Positions 49,498 through 58,069 of a DNA stretch of 64,000 nucleotides are shown here, one piece after another (position 1 is the first letter of the stretch; each line of letters opens with the position of its first letter). Position numbers and translations under genes: made by a program. Source of the stretch: Bacillus tequilensis KCTC 13622 (GTDB taxonomy: Bacteria > Bacillota > Bacilli > Bacillales > Bacillaceae); assembly GCF_000507145.1 (NCBI RefSeq), contig NZ_AYTO01000034.1, positions 496,001-560,000 of the forward strand, in the 5' to 3' direction. The notes below the pieces were generated by a model that was given only the letters and a program-made list of their open reading frames with translations, ran no database searches and was not told where the DNA came from.

Positions 49498-50157
49498 GTG
49501 TTAAATCTTAAACAAATTGAATTCTGTTTAGAGAAGATAGGCGACATGTTTCCCCATGCGGAGTGTGAACTGGTTCATTCCAATCCTTTTGAATTAGTGG
49601 TGGCTGTCGCTTTATCGGCGCAATGTACAGATGCACTTGTAAACAGAGTGACCAAAACATTATTTCAAAAATATAAAAGACCTGAAGACTATTTGGCTGT
49701 TTCGCTTGAAGAGCTTCAGCAGGATATTAAATCAATTGGTTTATACCGTAATAAAGCAAAAAATATCCAAAAACTAAGCGAAATGATTATTGAAGATTAC
49801 GGCGGAGAAGTGCCGAAAGACCGCGATGAGCTTGTTAAACTGCCAGGTGTGGGAAGAAAGACTGCCAATGTCGTAGTATCCGTTGCCTTTGGCGTGCCGG
49901 CCATTGCTGTAGATACTCATGTGGAGCGAGTCAGCAAACGTTTGGGCATCTGCCGGTGGAAGGACTCGGTGCTGGAAGTTGAAAAAACACTGATGCGCAA
50001 GGTACCGAAAGAAGACTGGTCTGTTACGCATCACCGGCTTATTTTCTTCGGCAGATATCATTGTAAGGCTCAGTCACCGCGCTGTGCGGAATGTCCGCTG
50101 CTTTCTCTGTGCAGAGAAGGGCAGAAGAGAGAGAAAAAAGGACTGGTGAAACGATGA
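49498..50157 (+). CDS. nth: Endonuclease III
   Basis: Base-excision glycosylase and AP lyase for oxidised pyrimidines. 219 aa. Helix-hairpin-helix LPGVGRKTANVVV (about 112-124) with catalytic Lys, the catalytic Asp in AVDTHVERVS, and a C-terminal [4Fe-4S] site with spacing C-X6-C-X2-C-X5-C (CKAQSPRCAECPLLSLC). Start GTG 49498 behind AAAGGTGACAAAC. Its stop overlaps the ypoC start. Confidence 0.96.
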   Translation: MLNLKQIEFCLEKIGDMFPHAECELVHSNPFELVVAVALSAQCTDALVNRVTKTLFQKYKRPEDYLAVSLEELQQDIKSIGLYRNKAKNIQKLSEMIIEDYGGEVPKDRDELVKLPGVGRKTANVVVSVAFGVPAIAVDTHVERVSKRLGICRWKDSVLEVEKTLMRKVPKEDWSVTHHRLIFFGRYHCKAQSPRCAECPLLSLCREGQKREKKGLVKR

Positions 50158-50648
50158 CGCAAGCAAGAGAAGTGTTGGCTTCCTATGAGCAATTTTTGTG
50201 CAGTCTTGGACCAATGAGCGCCTCGGATATGAAAGAAGTCTTGCGGATTAACCCGGTGTATTTTGACTTCTGTACAGACTCTCAAGGCGTTTTACCATGG
50301 AAGGACAACGGCAAGTACGTTCCGCTTTTATTCAATGTGTGGGATGACATCAAAGAATCGCTTCTGCCTGTCTTTCAAACACGAAAATCAAGATGCGACC
50401 AAAACGACATGCTGAAGGGCATTGTATGTTTGCTTGCTTCGTTTCACTGGACGGCAGGTGAGCGGGTGGAATCACTCGATTGGGCTGAACTGACGGAGAA
50501 GTCATTTCCCGCAAAGCCGATCAATTGGGCTGAACGAGTGGAGTTTATTCTTCTAAAGCCGACCCAATACCATTGCTTTATTCAGCTTGATGAACTGTTT
50601 ACTGAAATGAAAAAGCATTTTTATAAATATCATGCGATGAATCGTTAA
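50154..50648 (+). CDS. ypoC: YpoC family protein
   Basis: A 164-residue soluble protein, ATG 50154 overlapping the nth stop (ATGA). Aromatic-rich, with the segments LRINPVYFDFC and NWAERVEFILLKPTQYHCF. No catalytic motif is evident. In Bacillus it always seems to follow dnaD and nth, suggesting a link with DNA replication or repair, but nothing in the sequence shows this. Two terminators separate it from the convergent ponA. Confidence 0.83.
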   Translation: MTQAREVLASYEQFLCSLGPMSASDMKEVLRINPVYFDFCTDSQGVLPWKDNGKYVPLLFNVWDDIKESLLPVFQTRKSRCDQNDMLKGIVCLLASFHWTAGERVESLDWAELTEKSFPAKPINWAERVEFILLKPTQYHCFIQLDELFTEMKKHFYKYHAMNR

Positions 50649-50682
50649 AAAACCTCCCCATAATAGGGGAGGTTTTTTATTA
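50646..50682. terminator. Bidirectional terminator between ypoC and ponA
   Basis: AAAAAACCTCCCC and GGGGAGGTTTTTT around ATAATA; A-run and T-run on both sides. Confidence 0.88.
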
Positions 50683-50687
50683 TGAAC

Positions 50688-50723
50688 CAAAAAGCCGTCA
50701 CCTTTTGGGTGACGGCTTTTTGT
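50688..50723. terminator. Second bidirectional terminator, next to ponA
   Basis: AAAAAGCCGTCACC and GGTGACGGCTTTTT with a TTTT loop. It directly follows the ponA stop on the minus strand. Confidence 0.88.
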
Positions 50724-53462
50724 CTAATTTGTTTTTTCAGCTTTTGGTGATGAGTTTGTTTGTGTTTTGTCGGTCGGGTTTGTTTTGTTTTTGTTTGTAT
50801 CAGTACCTGATGAATCATTCTTACCTGAGTTCGAATCACCATCCGACGTATCCTGATTGTTGCCGTTGTTGTTATTGGTATCGTTTGACTGGTCTTGGTT
50901 GTTGTCTGACGGGTTGGTATTGCCTTGGTTTTTGTCTTGATCGTTTGTTGAATCGTCTGTCTGATCTTGATCCGTCTGATTGTTATTTGAATCATCAGTT
51001 TGTGTGTCATCCTGAGGCTTCTCATCATCTTTATTTTTATCATCCGTTTGTTGCTGGTCTTTTTGATCTTTGTCGTCTTCAGCTTTCGGAACTTCATAGG
51101 ATGTGGAAGCTGTACTTTTGCCATCATCGCTGACGGCTGTTACTTCGAATTTATAAACCGATCCTGGCTGCACGCCCGAAATCACTGCCTCTTTTGCAGA
51201 GCTGTTTTGAATTTCTGAGTAGCTGCCGCCATCAACAGATTGCTTAACAGCAAAGGATGCATCTCCGTCGTAATTCCAGCTTAATGTCAATGATTGCTTG
51301 TCTTTATCATATTTCACGCTTAAGCCAGACAGCTTTTGGGTATCTTCTTTTTCTTCTTTCTCATATGTCTTAGAAACAGCAGAAGGAGCCGTACCTTTTA
51401 CAAAGTACTCTGTGAGCTTTTTATCACTTGGCGTATTCGGTCCTGCCAGTTTTGCAGGATTAGAGCCTTTTTCCACAGTAGCTTCCACTACGCTGTCAGG
51501 CTTCTCGAATGATCCGCTTCCGTCATCGACATCGGCGATGAGTTGGGCGAAGATACGCTTTGCAACTTGCTGCTCTGTTTTATTTAAAGATTTTTTCCCT
51601 ATCTTGTTCCCTGAGTCTACACCTGTCCACACGGCAGCGGTATATTGAGGTGTATATCCCACAAACCATGAATCTGGTACACCGCCTGGTGCGATATTGT
51701 ATTTTTGCATTGTCGCATCGTCAAAGTTTGTTGTACCTGTTTTACCTGCAACTTCCACTCCTGGTACTTGAGCAAGCTGTCCAGTACCTGACTTAACAGC
51801 TGTTTTCAGCATATCTGTAATCATAAACGCAGTATAATCGCTCATGGCTGACTTAGATTTTGGTGTTAAGTCAAGCTTCGTGCCATCGTTGAATTCAATT
51901 GACTTTACAAAATGCGGTTCATTATATGTTCCATTATTTCCGAATGCGCTGTAAGCCCCAGCCATTGTCAGTGAAGAGACACCAACATTGCCTTTTCCGA
52001 ATCCGCCGATAGAATACGATTCATATACCTTATCTTTATCTAACCCTAGCCCCAAGCCGTTAGCAAAATCCACTGCTGCATCTTTTCCGACTGCTTGGAA
52101 TGCTTTTAAAGCCGGGATATTACGAGATTGTGCCAATGCTTGGCGCATAGACATTAGTCCTTTATATCCGCGGTCAAAGTCACGGATCGGTGTTCCATTT
52201 GAATACGTGTAAGCCGAATCGTCTATTTGCTCGTAAGTAGACCATTTTTTGTTTTCAATAACTGGTCCATAGTCTAAAATCGGTTTAATAGTAGAACCAG
52301 GCTGAGTTTTTCCTTGAGTAGCGTAATTGTAGCCTCCAACCTTAGAATTTCTTCCTGCGCCAATCGCGCGGACTTCTCCGGTTTTTGTATCGAGAAGCGA
52401 TACACCGCCCTGCATGGCTTCAGTAAATCCGACAGTGTCTCCGTCCATTAATTCATCAAGTTTGTCTTGTGCTTTTGTATCTAATGTCGTATAAATCTTT
52501 AATCCGTCAGTACCTGGATTGACATCAGATTTTTCTTCAATTTCTTTCATGACTTCTTCAACAAATGCACTGTATTTATTTGAATTTGTTTTTTCATATT
52601 CCTTCTGTGACACAACGCCTTCATCTTTCACTGCCACTTTTTTCGCTTTGTTATATTGAGAATCAGAAATAAATCCTTGTTTTTTCATCAGACTGAGTAC
52701 AATGTTCCGTCTTTTTTCTGCTTTATCCGGGTTTTTAACGGGATTGTACGCTGTTGGGCTTTGCGGCATACCGGCAAGTGTCGCAGCTTGTTCCACAGTC
52801 AGTTTGCTTAAATCTGTGACGCCGAAAAATTCTTCCGCCGCTTTTCCGATTCCGTATGCTCTAGGAGAAAAATAAATTCGGTTTAAATACATTTCTAAAA
52901 TTTCATCTTTAGAGTAATTGCGCTCCAGCTGGAGTGAAAGCCATACTTCCTGTACTTTCCGTTTCAGCGTCTTCTGATGGGAAAGAAGGGAGTTCTTGAC
53001 GACCTGCTGGGTGATTGTACTTCCGCCTTCAGCCCCGAAGCCGTCTGTAAAGTTGGCGACTAAGGCGCCTCCGATACGGACAGGGTCAATCCCGTGGTGC
53101 TCATAAAAACGCGCATCTTCTGTCGCGATAAAAGCTTCTTTTACAACATCGGGAATTTCATCTATCGAGACGTAGGACCGCTTTTCGGAGCCGTATTCAG
53201 CGATTTCTTTTCCATTTTTATCGTAAATTGTCGATGAATAAGGTGTTTTCAATTTGCTTTCGTCCAGTTTTGGCGCATCTGAAATCATGACGGCAAATGT
53301 AACGGCACCGCCGACTACGCCTAAAACAAACAGAATGAGTAAAGTGAAAAGGGTCTTTTTAAACAATCCGCCTTTTTTTCGTTTCTTGCCTTTTTTCGGT
53401 GAAGGACTCGATTTGCTGTTGGCTTTTCGTCGAGCTTCACGGCTGTTAAATTGATCTGACAT
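50724..53462 (-). CDS. ponA: Class A penicillin-binding protein 1
   Basis: Bifunctional peptidoglycan synthase, 912 aa. Short basic cytoplasmic tail, one membrane helix (about 36-58), glycosyltransferase GT51 domain with ATEDARFYEHHGID and GGSTITQQ, then the transpeptidase with PGSTIKP (active Ser), SRN and KTGTT. A fibronectin-like domain follows (about 710-795). The last 115 residues are a disordered stretch of Asp, Asn, Gln, Thr and Ser outside the cell. recU lies 21 bases upstream on the same strand, the conserved recU-ponA pair. GpsB, encoded in this window, controls PBP1 location. Confidence 0.97.
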   Translation of the reverse strand: MSDQFNSREARRKANSKSSPSPKKGKKRKKGGLFKKTLFTLLILFVLGVVGGAVTFAVMISDAPKLDESKLKTPYSSTIYDKNGKEIAEYGSEKRSYVSIDEIPDVVKEAFIATEDARFYEHHGIDPVRIGGALVANFTDGFGAEGGSTITQQVVKNSLLSHQKTLKRKVQEVWLSLQLERNYSKDEILEMYLNRIYFSPRAYGIGKAAEEFFGVTDLSKLTVEQAATLAGMPQSPTAYNPVKNPDKAEKRRNIVLSLMKKQGFISDSQYNKAKKVAVKDEGVVSQKEYEKTNSNKYSAFVEEVMKEIEEKSDVNPGTDGLKIYTTLDTKAQDKLDELMDGDTVGFTEAMQGGVSLLDTKTGEVRAIGAGRNSKVGGYNYATQGKTQPGSTIKPILDYGPVIENKKWSTYEQIDDSAYTYSNGTPIRDFDRGYKGLMSMRQALAQSRNIPALKAFQAVGKDAAVDFANGLGLGLDKDKVYESYSIGGFGKGNVGVSSLTMAGAYSAFGNNGTYNEPHFVKSIEFNDGTKLDLTPKSKSAMSDYTAFMITDMLKTAVKSGTGQLAQVPGVEVAGKTGTTNFDDATMQKYNIAPGGVPDSWFVGYTPQYTAAVWTGVDSGNKIGKKSLNKTEQQVAKRIFAQLIADVDDGSGSFEKPDSVVEATVEKGSNPAKLAGPNTPSDKKLTEYFVKGTAPSAVSKTYEKEEKEDTQKLSGLSVKYDKDKQSLTLSWNYDGDASFAVKQSVDGGSYSEIQNSSAKEAVISGVQPGSVYKFEVTAVSDDGKSTASTSYEVPKAEDDKDQKDQQQTDDKNKDDEKPQDDTQTDDSNNNQTDQDQTDDSTNDQDKNQGNTNPSDNNQDQSNDTNNNNGNNQDTSDGDSNSGKNDSSGTDTNKNKTNPTDKTQTNSSPKAEKTN

Positions 53463-53483
53463 AACATCTCAACCTTTCGTTAA

Positions 53484-54104
53484 TCAACCTTTCGCACTTG
53501 ATGACGGCGAAAAATAAAGCTGTTCAATAATATTAATATAATCAATTCTAGGTGCGTATCCAAGAGAAATCGGATACGCTGTTTCCTCTAACTCATCTTT
53601 GCGAATTGATTTTCTGCCGTTTTTTTCTTTTCTGTCCCAGAAATAAAACAGCTTATCGGCTTCCAAAAAATAAACTTGGTCGAAAGCGGATATAATAACA
53701 AAACAAATACCGTCTTGAGCCTTTACCTGTTTCATATGCTCGATTTGATGGTCATGGAAATTCTGCAGGGGGAAAGAGGTCTTGTTTTTCGTTTCTTTCG
53801 CCTCAAAATCAATATACCGCCCTTTGTAAATCCCGTTATAATCTGTTGTCGATGACTGTTTAAAGTAAGCTTCTTTAATCACTGCGGCGCTTCTTTTTGG
53901 ATAATGGACATTTACAATTTGAACAGGTGTCGGCTTTTTGTGTATGACGGCAATTTGGTTTGTCAGATAATACTTATTCGTTTCGTTTAAGTCATCTTCG
54001 AGGGTCATTCCGCGATTACTGTAAGACGGAGCCCTTTTCTGACTGTTTTGGGATGAAACCGAATGTTTCGGCTGAAACGTTTTTCCGTTAGGATACCGAA
54101 TCAC
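53484..54104 (-). CDS. recU: Holliday junction resolvase RecU
   Basis: Cuts four-way junctions in recombination and chromosome segregation; also modulates RecA. 206 aa, type II endonuclease fold. The active site is in [21 protein letters not shown] (Asp, Asp, Glu, Lys). The N-terminus (to about 30) is flexible, and a stalk inserts into the junction centre. Start GTG 54104 behind AAGGAGGATGAGAAA on the minus strand. Cotranscribed with ponA and divergent from yppC; only 40 bases separate the two starts. Confidence 0.96.
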   Translation of the reverse strand: MIRYPNGKTFQPKHSVSSQNSQKRAPSYSNRGMTLEDDLNETNKYYLTNQIAVIHKKPTPVQIVNVHYPKRSAAVIKEAYFKQSSTTDYNGIYKGRYIDFEAKETKNKTSFPLQNFHDHQIEHMKQVKAQDGICFVIISAFDQVYFLEADKLFYFWDRKEKNGRKSIRKDELEETAYPISLGYAPRIDYINIIEQLYFSPSSSAKG

Positions 54105-54144
54105 TTTCTCATCCTCCTTATTAAACTATTCATGACGGAAGTGA

Positions 54145-55107
54145 ATGAACGTGAAAGAACAACAGACCATCAGAAAGCTTTTGAGCCGGATTGAGCGGCA
54201 GACAAAAGCAAAAAACGCAGATAACATTTCAAGAACGAATGCATATAAAGCATTTTATGACCGTCATCCGGAGATCAAATGGTCGCTCTTGGCATCTTTC
54301 GTTTCTCGCAATGCCGGCTGGTCAATGACTGACTTAAAAGGCAGTCTGTTTCAGCTTGGACTCCGTGAGAGACAGCAAAAGTGGTTCTTTTTAGCCTATG
54401 AAAGAGCGAACTGGCTTATTTTTTCGGATGCCTATCCGCAGCTTCTTTTGTACCACTGGTCAAAAAAAATCGGGAAACCGCTGTTCCATCATCTGCATAT
54501 GTTTGGCGTCTCACGATTTATGATGGAAGAATGGGCCCGTTTTTGGCATGAGCACGACACGGAGCGGCTGATGTATGCTCTCATTATAAATGAACAAAAC
54601 ACTATCCAAACACCTATTATACAAAATCCTTCGTTTAAAAAGAACGTTTTTGACACGATTCCTTTTTATTTAAGTGACTGGTTTCATTTTAATACCGTTC
54701 TTTTTCCAGTTGCAGATGGTTTTCTTTACGGCATTTCAGTGAAACGCTTTTCAAGGACTGAGGAAAGGATAAGGCTGGGAAAGCAGCTGTCTCAATTGCT
54801 GTTCAGTCCAGAGCTGTTCGCTTCTTTTTATCACTTTTTGCACAATGTGCCGCACACAGGCTCCCGTTTTGATATGGAAAAAATGATGGGGATTACAAAA
54901 AGAACATCTCCAATGCTAAGGACATGCTACCCTGAGTTAATCCACTCATTAGACGGCAGGAAAACAGATTGGTTTCATGGAAAGATAAAGAAAACGTTGT
55001 TTAGGCGTGAGGAGTTGCCGAAGCAGATTGAATTGACAGACTGGTACTTACATAAAAAACGCCAGCTCCATGCCCTTTTTGCAGTCGAGCATTGGCTGAA
55101 AAAATAA
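54145..55107 (+). CDS. yppC: DUF2515 protein YppC
   Basis: A 320-residue soluble protein rich in Trp, Phe and His (for example WSLLASFVSRNAGWSMTDL and YPQLLLYHWSKKIGKPLFHHLHMFG). DUF2515, no known activity. The ATG at 54145 sits very close to GGAAGTGA; GTG at 54151 would be better spaced and is an alternative start (318 aa). Divergent from recU, so the two promoters must share or overlap 40 bases. A terminator follows and overlaps the end of sspM on the other strand. Confidence 0.83.
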   Translation: MNVKEQQTIRKLLSRIERQTKAKNADNISRTNAYKAFYDRHPEIKWSLLASFVSRNAGWSMTDLKGSLFQLGLRERQQKWFFLAYERANWLIFSDAYPQLLLYHWSKKIGKPLFHHLHMFGVSRFMMEEWARFWHEHDTERLMYALIINEQNTIQTPIIQNPSFKKNVFDTIPFYLSDWFHFNTVLFPVADGFLYGISVKRFSRTEERIRLGKQLSQLLFSPELFASFYHFLHNVPHTGSRFDMEKMMGITKRTSPMLRTCYPELIHSLDGRKTDWFHGKIKKTLFRREELPKQIELTDWYLHKKRQLHALFAVEHWLKK

Positions 55108-55135
55108 AGAAGCAAGGAATTTCCCTGCTTCTTAC
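55105..55135. terminator. Terminator between yppC and sspM
   Basis: AAGAAGCA-GGAA and TTCC-TGCTTCTT. Its right arm contains the sspM stop codon on the minus strand. T-tract weak on the plus strand. Confidence 0.6.
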
Positions 55136-55236
55136 GTAGAAGGACGGTTCGGGCCGCCTAGTTTTTTATCCAAAGAATCGATTGCTTTTGATTCAGACTT
55201 TTTTTGCTGGCCGGCTTTTTTGGGTCTTGTTTTCAT
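55132..55236 (-). CDS. sspM: Small acid-soluble spore protein M
   Basis: A 34-residue basic peptide read on the minus strand: MKTRPKKAGQQKKSESKA, then IDSLDKKLGGPNRPST. GAGGAGGTG precedes the ATG by six bases. This matches SspM of B. subtilis, a minor SASP made in the forespore under sigma G, except for one substitution as I recall it. The frame is too short for automatic ORF cut-offs. GTATG and GATACT elements upstream on the minus strand are a weak sigma G match. Confidence 0.9.
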   Translation of the reverse strand: MKTRPKKAGQQKKSESKAIDSLDKKLGGPNRPST

Positions 55237-55434
55237 ACGGCACCTCCTCATAAGTATCGTTTGCATTAAGAGAGAGGATCATACAATGTTTGCGGGTATT
55301 TTTGTCGAAAACTTCAGCTTTTCGTGGAATATCTGTTTGTTTGGCGATTAGCTTCTAGTTTTGTCATGAGGAAGGATTGAGCCTGAAGAATACAGAATTT
55401 TTACCTGGAGAGACAAGGAAAGGGAGGTACACGA

Positions 55435-55680
55435 ATGTCCGGTTTCGTAAGCAAGACAGATATTCTCCATATGCTTTCTGATATAGAAGACGAATTAACC
55501 CGAGCTGAGCAGAGCTTGAATCATTCTATAAACGCATTTGAGGCTGAGATGCGGGAAACGGAAAGTGAGCGTCTGAGTGTGCTGGAAGAAGAAATGAGAG
55601 ATCTTCATTTTTGTATAAATGAGCTGTATCACTCACCTGAACACAGGTATGCATTTGAAAAGGTATACCGCATCGGCTGA
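55435..55680 (+). CDS. yppD: Small acidic coiled-coil protein YppD
   Basis: 81 aa, start ATG 55435 behind GGGAGGTACACGA. Mostly one long acidic helix with a heptad pattern (LSDIEDELTRAEQSLNHSIN and EMRETESERLSVLEEEMRDL). No function known. yppE follows 45 bases downstream with its own ribosome site, probably on the same transcript. The 198 bases between sspM and this gene hold nothing I recognise. Confidence 0.8.
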   Translation: MSGFVSKTDILHMLSDIEDELTRAEQSLNHSINAFEAEMRETESERLSVLEEEMRDLHFCINELYHSPEHRYAFEKVYRIG

Positions 55681-55725
55681 ATTTGCGAGCGGAATTTGGT
55701 ACGATATGCATTGAGGTGAAAGGTA

Positions 55726-56097
55726 TTGCAATCACAAACATTGCTGGAAATGACAGAGCAAATGATTGAAGCTGCTGAAAAAGGCGCTGATCGGTATCAG
55801 GAAGGGAAAAAAAGTGATCATTCCTATGATTTTTTTGAGACGATAAAGCCAGCCGTTGAAGAGAATGATGATCTGGCGGTTCGATGGGCGAAAGGGGCGC
55901 TTGAATTGATAGAAGCCCGCCGGCCAAAATATGTGCATAAAGAGCAAATCGAAACTGCGAAAGATCATTTTCTGGAATTGGTCCTTCAATCATATGTTCA
56001 TCATATTCATAAAAAAAGATTCAAGGATATCACGGAGTCAGTTCTTTATACATTGCACGCAGTAAAGGATGAGCTTACAAGAGAAGACAGCCGGTGA
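55726..56097 (+). CDS. yppE: DUF1798 protein YppE
   Basis: A 123-residue all-helical acidic protein starting at TTG 55726 (MQSQTLLEMTEQMIEAAEKG) behind GAGGTGAAAGG. The DUF1798 family; a crystal structure of YppE was deposited by a structural genomics project, but no activity is known. Its stop codon falls in the loop of the terminator hairpin, whose left arm is coding sequence. Confidence 0.83.
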   Translation: MQSQTLLEMTEQMIEAAEKGADRYQEGKKSDHSYDFFETIKPAVEENDDLAVRWAKGALELIEARRPKYVHKEQIETAKDHFLELVLQSYVHHIHKKRFKDITESVLYTLHAVKDELTREDSR

Positions 56098-56113
56098 AGG
56101 CTGTCTTCTTTTA
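56082..56113 (+). terminator. Terminator overlapping the 3' end of yppE
   Basis: AGAAGACAGCC and GGCTGTCTTCT flank the TGA stop codon, followed by TTTTAT. Confidence 0.8.
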
Positions 56114-56136
56114 TGTTAGTTATAGGGGGCCGGACG

Positions 56137-56325
56137 TTAATTCAGCTCATATGCCGGGCTTTCTGCTCCATTTGCTTCGAGAACCTTCATACTGTTACGA
56201 AACTCAATTGTGCTAAGATGTCCTTGAATATAGAGGAACTTGGTAAAGTCCATCAGTTTATTCATACAGTCTGTTTCATATTTCTTCATTTCTGCAAAAC
56301 GTTTTCTTAAGTATGATACGTTCAT
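56137..56325 (-). CDS. yppF: YppF family small protein
   Basis: 62 aa on the minus strand from ATG 56325, with GAGAGGGGATG nine bases upstream. A helical protein, MNVSYLRKRFAEMKKYETD, ending ESPAYELN, slightly basic at the N-terminus, with no membrane segment. The YppF-like family is known only from Bacillus. Convergent with yppE. Confidence 0.78.
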   Translation of the reverse strand: MNVSYLRKRFAEMKKYETDCMNKLMDFTKFLYIQGHLSTIEFRNSMKVLEANGAESPAYELN

Positions 56326-56465
56326 TATGGTGCATCCCCTCTCATCTGTATTGAAAATATGGTACCATAATGATTCGACTTTTTTCTGTTTTTAAAAAAT
56401 TTAAACTTTCGACACAATTTGACAAACGTGATTCAGGACCTGTGACACAAACGATAGACTCCATT

Positions 56466-56474
56466 CATACATAT
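56466..56474 (+). promoter_or_regulatory. Sporulation-type -10 element upstream of yppG
   Basis: CATACATAT fits the sigma E and sigma K -10 pattern (CATANNNTA or CATACANT). The -35 region around ACACAAACG is not a clear match. Confidence 0.4.
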
Positions 56475-56511
56475 ATAGAAGAGAAACATGTTGAGTTTAG
56501 GGGGAATCGCA

Positions 56512-56883
56512 ATGAACAGGAGTTTTCAAAGCTATCCTCAGCAAATGGGCTATTATGATCCTCAGCAGATGCAAGGATATTATCAGCAGGCTTCACCAGT
56601 GCAATACTTCCCGCAGCAGCATTATGGGCAGCAGGATTATTATCAGCCGTATGTCCCGATCCAGTCTATGCAACCTATGCAGCCGCCTGTATTTTCCAAC
56701 CCTTATCCAATCCCGCAGCCTAATCAGCAGCAGCCCTCACAATTTCAGAGTATTATGTCGCAGTTCAAAAAAGCCAACGGGCAGTTTGATTTTAATAAAA
56801 TGATGGATACTACTGGTCAAGTGATGAGTGCAATGAATCAGGTCGGATCTTTAATAAAAGGATTGACCAGCTTTTTTAAATGA
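56512..56883 (+). CDS. yppG: Pro/Gln/Tyr-rich protein YppG
   Basis: 123 aa from ATG 56512 ([16 protein letters not shown]) behind TTTAGGGGGAATCGC. The first 80 residues are almost only Gln, Tyr, Pro, Met and Ser, like spore coat and exosporium proteins. The last 40 form an amphipathic helix pair with [19 protein letters not shown] and a hydrophobic end. The sporulation-type -10 upstream agrees with a coat role; that is inference. It shares a bidirectional terminator with ypqA. Confidence 0.82.
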   Translation: MNRSFQSYPQQMGYYDPQQMQGYYQQASPVQYFPQQHYGQQDYYQPYVPIQSMQPMQPPVFSNPYPIPQPNQQQPSQFQSIMSQFKKANGQFDFNKMMDTTGQVMSAMNQVGSLIKGLTSFFK

Positions 56884-56886
56884 TAG

Positions 56887-56922
56887 GAGCATGAATGAAT
56901 TGATCATTCATGCTTATTTTTT
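56887..56922. terminator. Bidirectional terminator between yppG and ypqA
   Basis: GCATGAATGA (56889-56898) pairs with TCATTCATGC. TTATTTTTT follows on the plus strand. The ypqA stop lies inside. Confidence 0.75.
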
Positions 56923-57332
56923 GGAAAGAAAAGGGTCATTGTCTGCTCATTCCAAGATGTTTCCATATCTTCTTGGCGTACTTCATAAGGCAGCTGAACC
57001 GTTCTTGTCATGCTTGTAAAAGTGGCTTCATGATGCTGTTTTTGTTTTTCTTGGAGTGTTACATGCAGATACATGGATTTAACATCAACGACGATCTCGC
57101 CATCTCGAAATGTCGCCGGAATGGTGATATCGACATACAGCCCGGCATCTCTTTCTCTGACATCTATGGTCGTCTGTACATCCTTTAAACTCGAATTGAT
57201 CAGGTTTTGAAATCCGCTTAAAAGGTTGCCAAAAGCTGAGGATTGAAAAAGTTGGTCTATTGCCTCCGTGATAATATCTTCCTTCTTTTGCAGTTCGTTC
57301 TTTTCGTCATCATAGAATTCCAAATTTGCCAC
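56904..57332 (-). CDS. ypqA: Hsp20/alpha-crystallin-like protein YpqA
   Basis: 142 aa on the minus strand. The N-terminal half is helical and hydrophobic. The C-terminal half (from TTIDVRERDAGLYVDITIPATF, about residue 54) looks like an alpha-crystallin beta sandwich, with MYLHVTLQEKQ and a terminal ETSWNEQTMTLFFPK strand. The canonical IXI tail is absent, so chaperone activity is uncertain. In Bacillus, small Hsp20-like proteins are often spore-associated. Confidence 0.75.
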   Translation of the reverse strand: MANLEFYDDEKNELQKKEDIITEAIDQLFQSSAFGNLLSGFQNLINSSLKDVQTTIDVRERDAGLYVDITIPATFRDGEIVVDVKSMYLHVTLQEKQKQHHEATFTSMTRTVQLPYEVRQEDMETSWNEQTMTLFFPKNKHE

Positions 57333-57460
57333 CGCCTTTTTTATTCAGATTATGCGCCTGTGCCAGATGTTGTTATAAATTGAAGCAAAATTGAAAGTGT
57401 GGTTAAATAGTGGTGAATGAAGGGATAACGGTTGTAGTGAATGAGAAGGGAGAAAACACA

Positions 57461-57967
57461 GTGCTGAAAAAATTATTCGGAATGGGCAAAACTCAGGAAA
57501 AAGTGACAGAAGAGGTTATTTATTCTCCGGCTGACGGTACGGTAATGGACCTGACAGATGTACCGGACCCTGTTTTTTCACAGAAAATGATGGGGGAAGG
57601 AATAGCGGTTGAACCCTCAAACGGCGAAATCGTTTCACCTGCTGAAGGGGAAGTGATTCAGATTTTCCACACCAAACACGCAGTTGGCATTCGGACTCGC
57701 TCAGGAATTGAACTGTTAATTCATGTGGGGCTGGAAACGGTTAATATGAACGGAGAAGGTTTTACTGCTCACATTAAAGAGGGAGACAAAGTGAAGATCG
57801 GTGACCCGTTGATTACGTGTGATTTGGAGCTGATAAAAGAAAAAGCGAGCAGCACAGTCATCCCGATTGTTATCATGAATGGTGAAGCTGTCGAATCTAT
57901 CGTGCCGGCAGGCGAAAAGGCTGCCCGTAAAGGCGAGACAAAGCTCTTCGCAATAAAAGTGAAATAA
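57461..57967 (+). CDS. ypqE: PTS glucose-type EIIA domain protein YpqE
   Basis: A free-standing EIIA-Glc/crr-like protein of 168 aa. The phosphorylated histidine is in [12 protein letters not shown] (about residue 86) and a second active-site His in [11 protein letters not shown]. It would take phosphate from HPr and pass it to an EIIB or act as a regulator. No EIIB or EIIC gene lies nearby. Start GTG 57461 behind AAGGGAGAAAACACA; the upstream in-frame start at 57410 has no ribosome site. Terminator directly after the stop. Confidence 0.9.
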   Translation: MLKKLFGMGKTQEKVTEEVIYSPADGTVMDLTDVPDPVFSQKMMGEGIAVEPSNGEIVSPAEGEVIQIFHTKHAVGIRTRSGIELLIHVGLETVNMNGEGFTAHIKEGDKVKIGDPLITCDLELIKEKASSTVIPIVIMNGEAVESIVPAGEKAARKGETKLFAIKVK

Positions 57968-57992
57968 GCAGGGCGTATGCCTTGCTTTTTTT
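57966..57992 (+). terminator. Terminator of ypqE
   Basis: AAGCA-GGGC and GCC-TTGCTT around GTAT, followed by TTTTTT. Confidence 0.75.
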
Positions 57993-58069
57993 GTGCGATT
58001 GTATAAAATTTGCACCTAGCCATGCAAACAAATATTCGGTAAACTGTACTTGACAAAGAGGTGTAAAGA

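Noticed and set aside
50645..51133. Open frames of 142-160 codons on both strands overlapping the end of ponA
   Set aside because: They arise from the repetitive low-complexity tail of PonA, have odd composition (Thr, Lys, Arg or Cys, Tyr) and no ribosome site.
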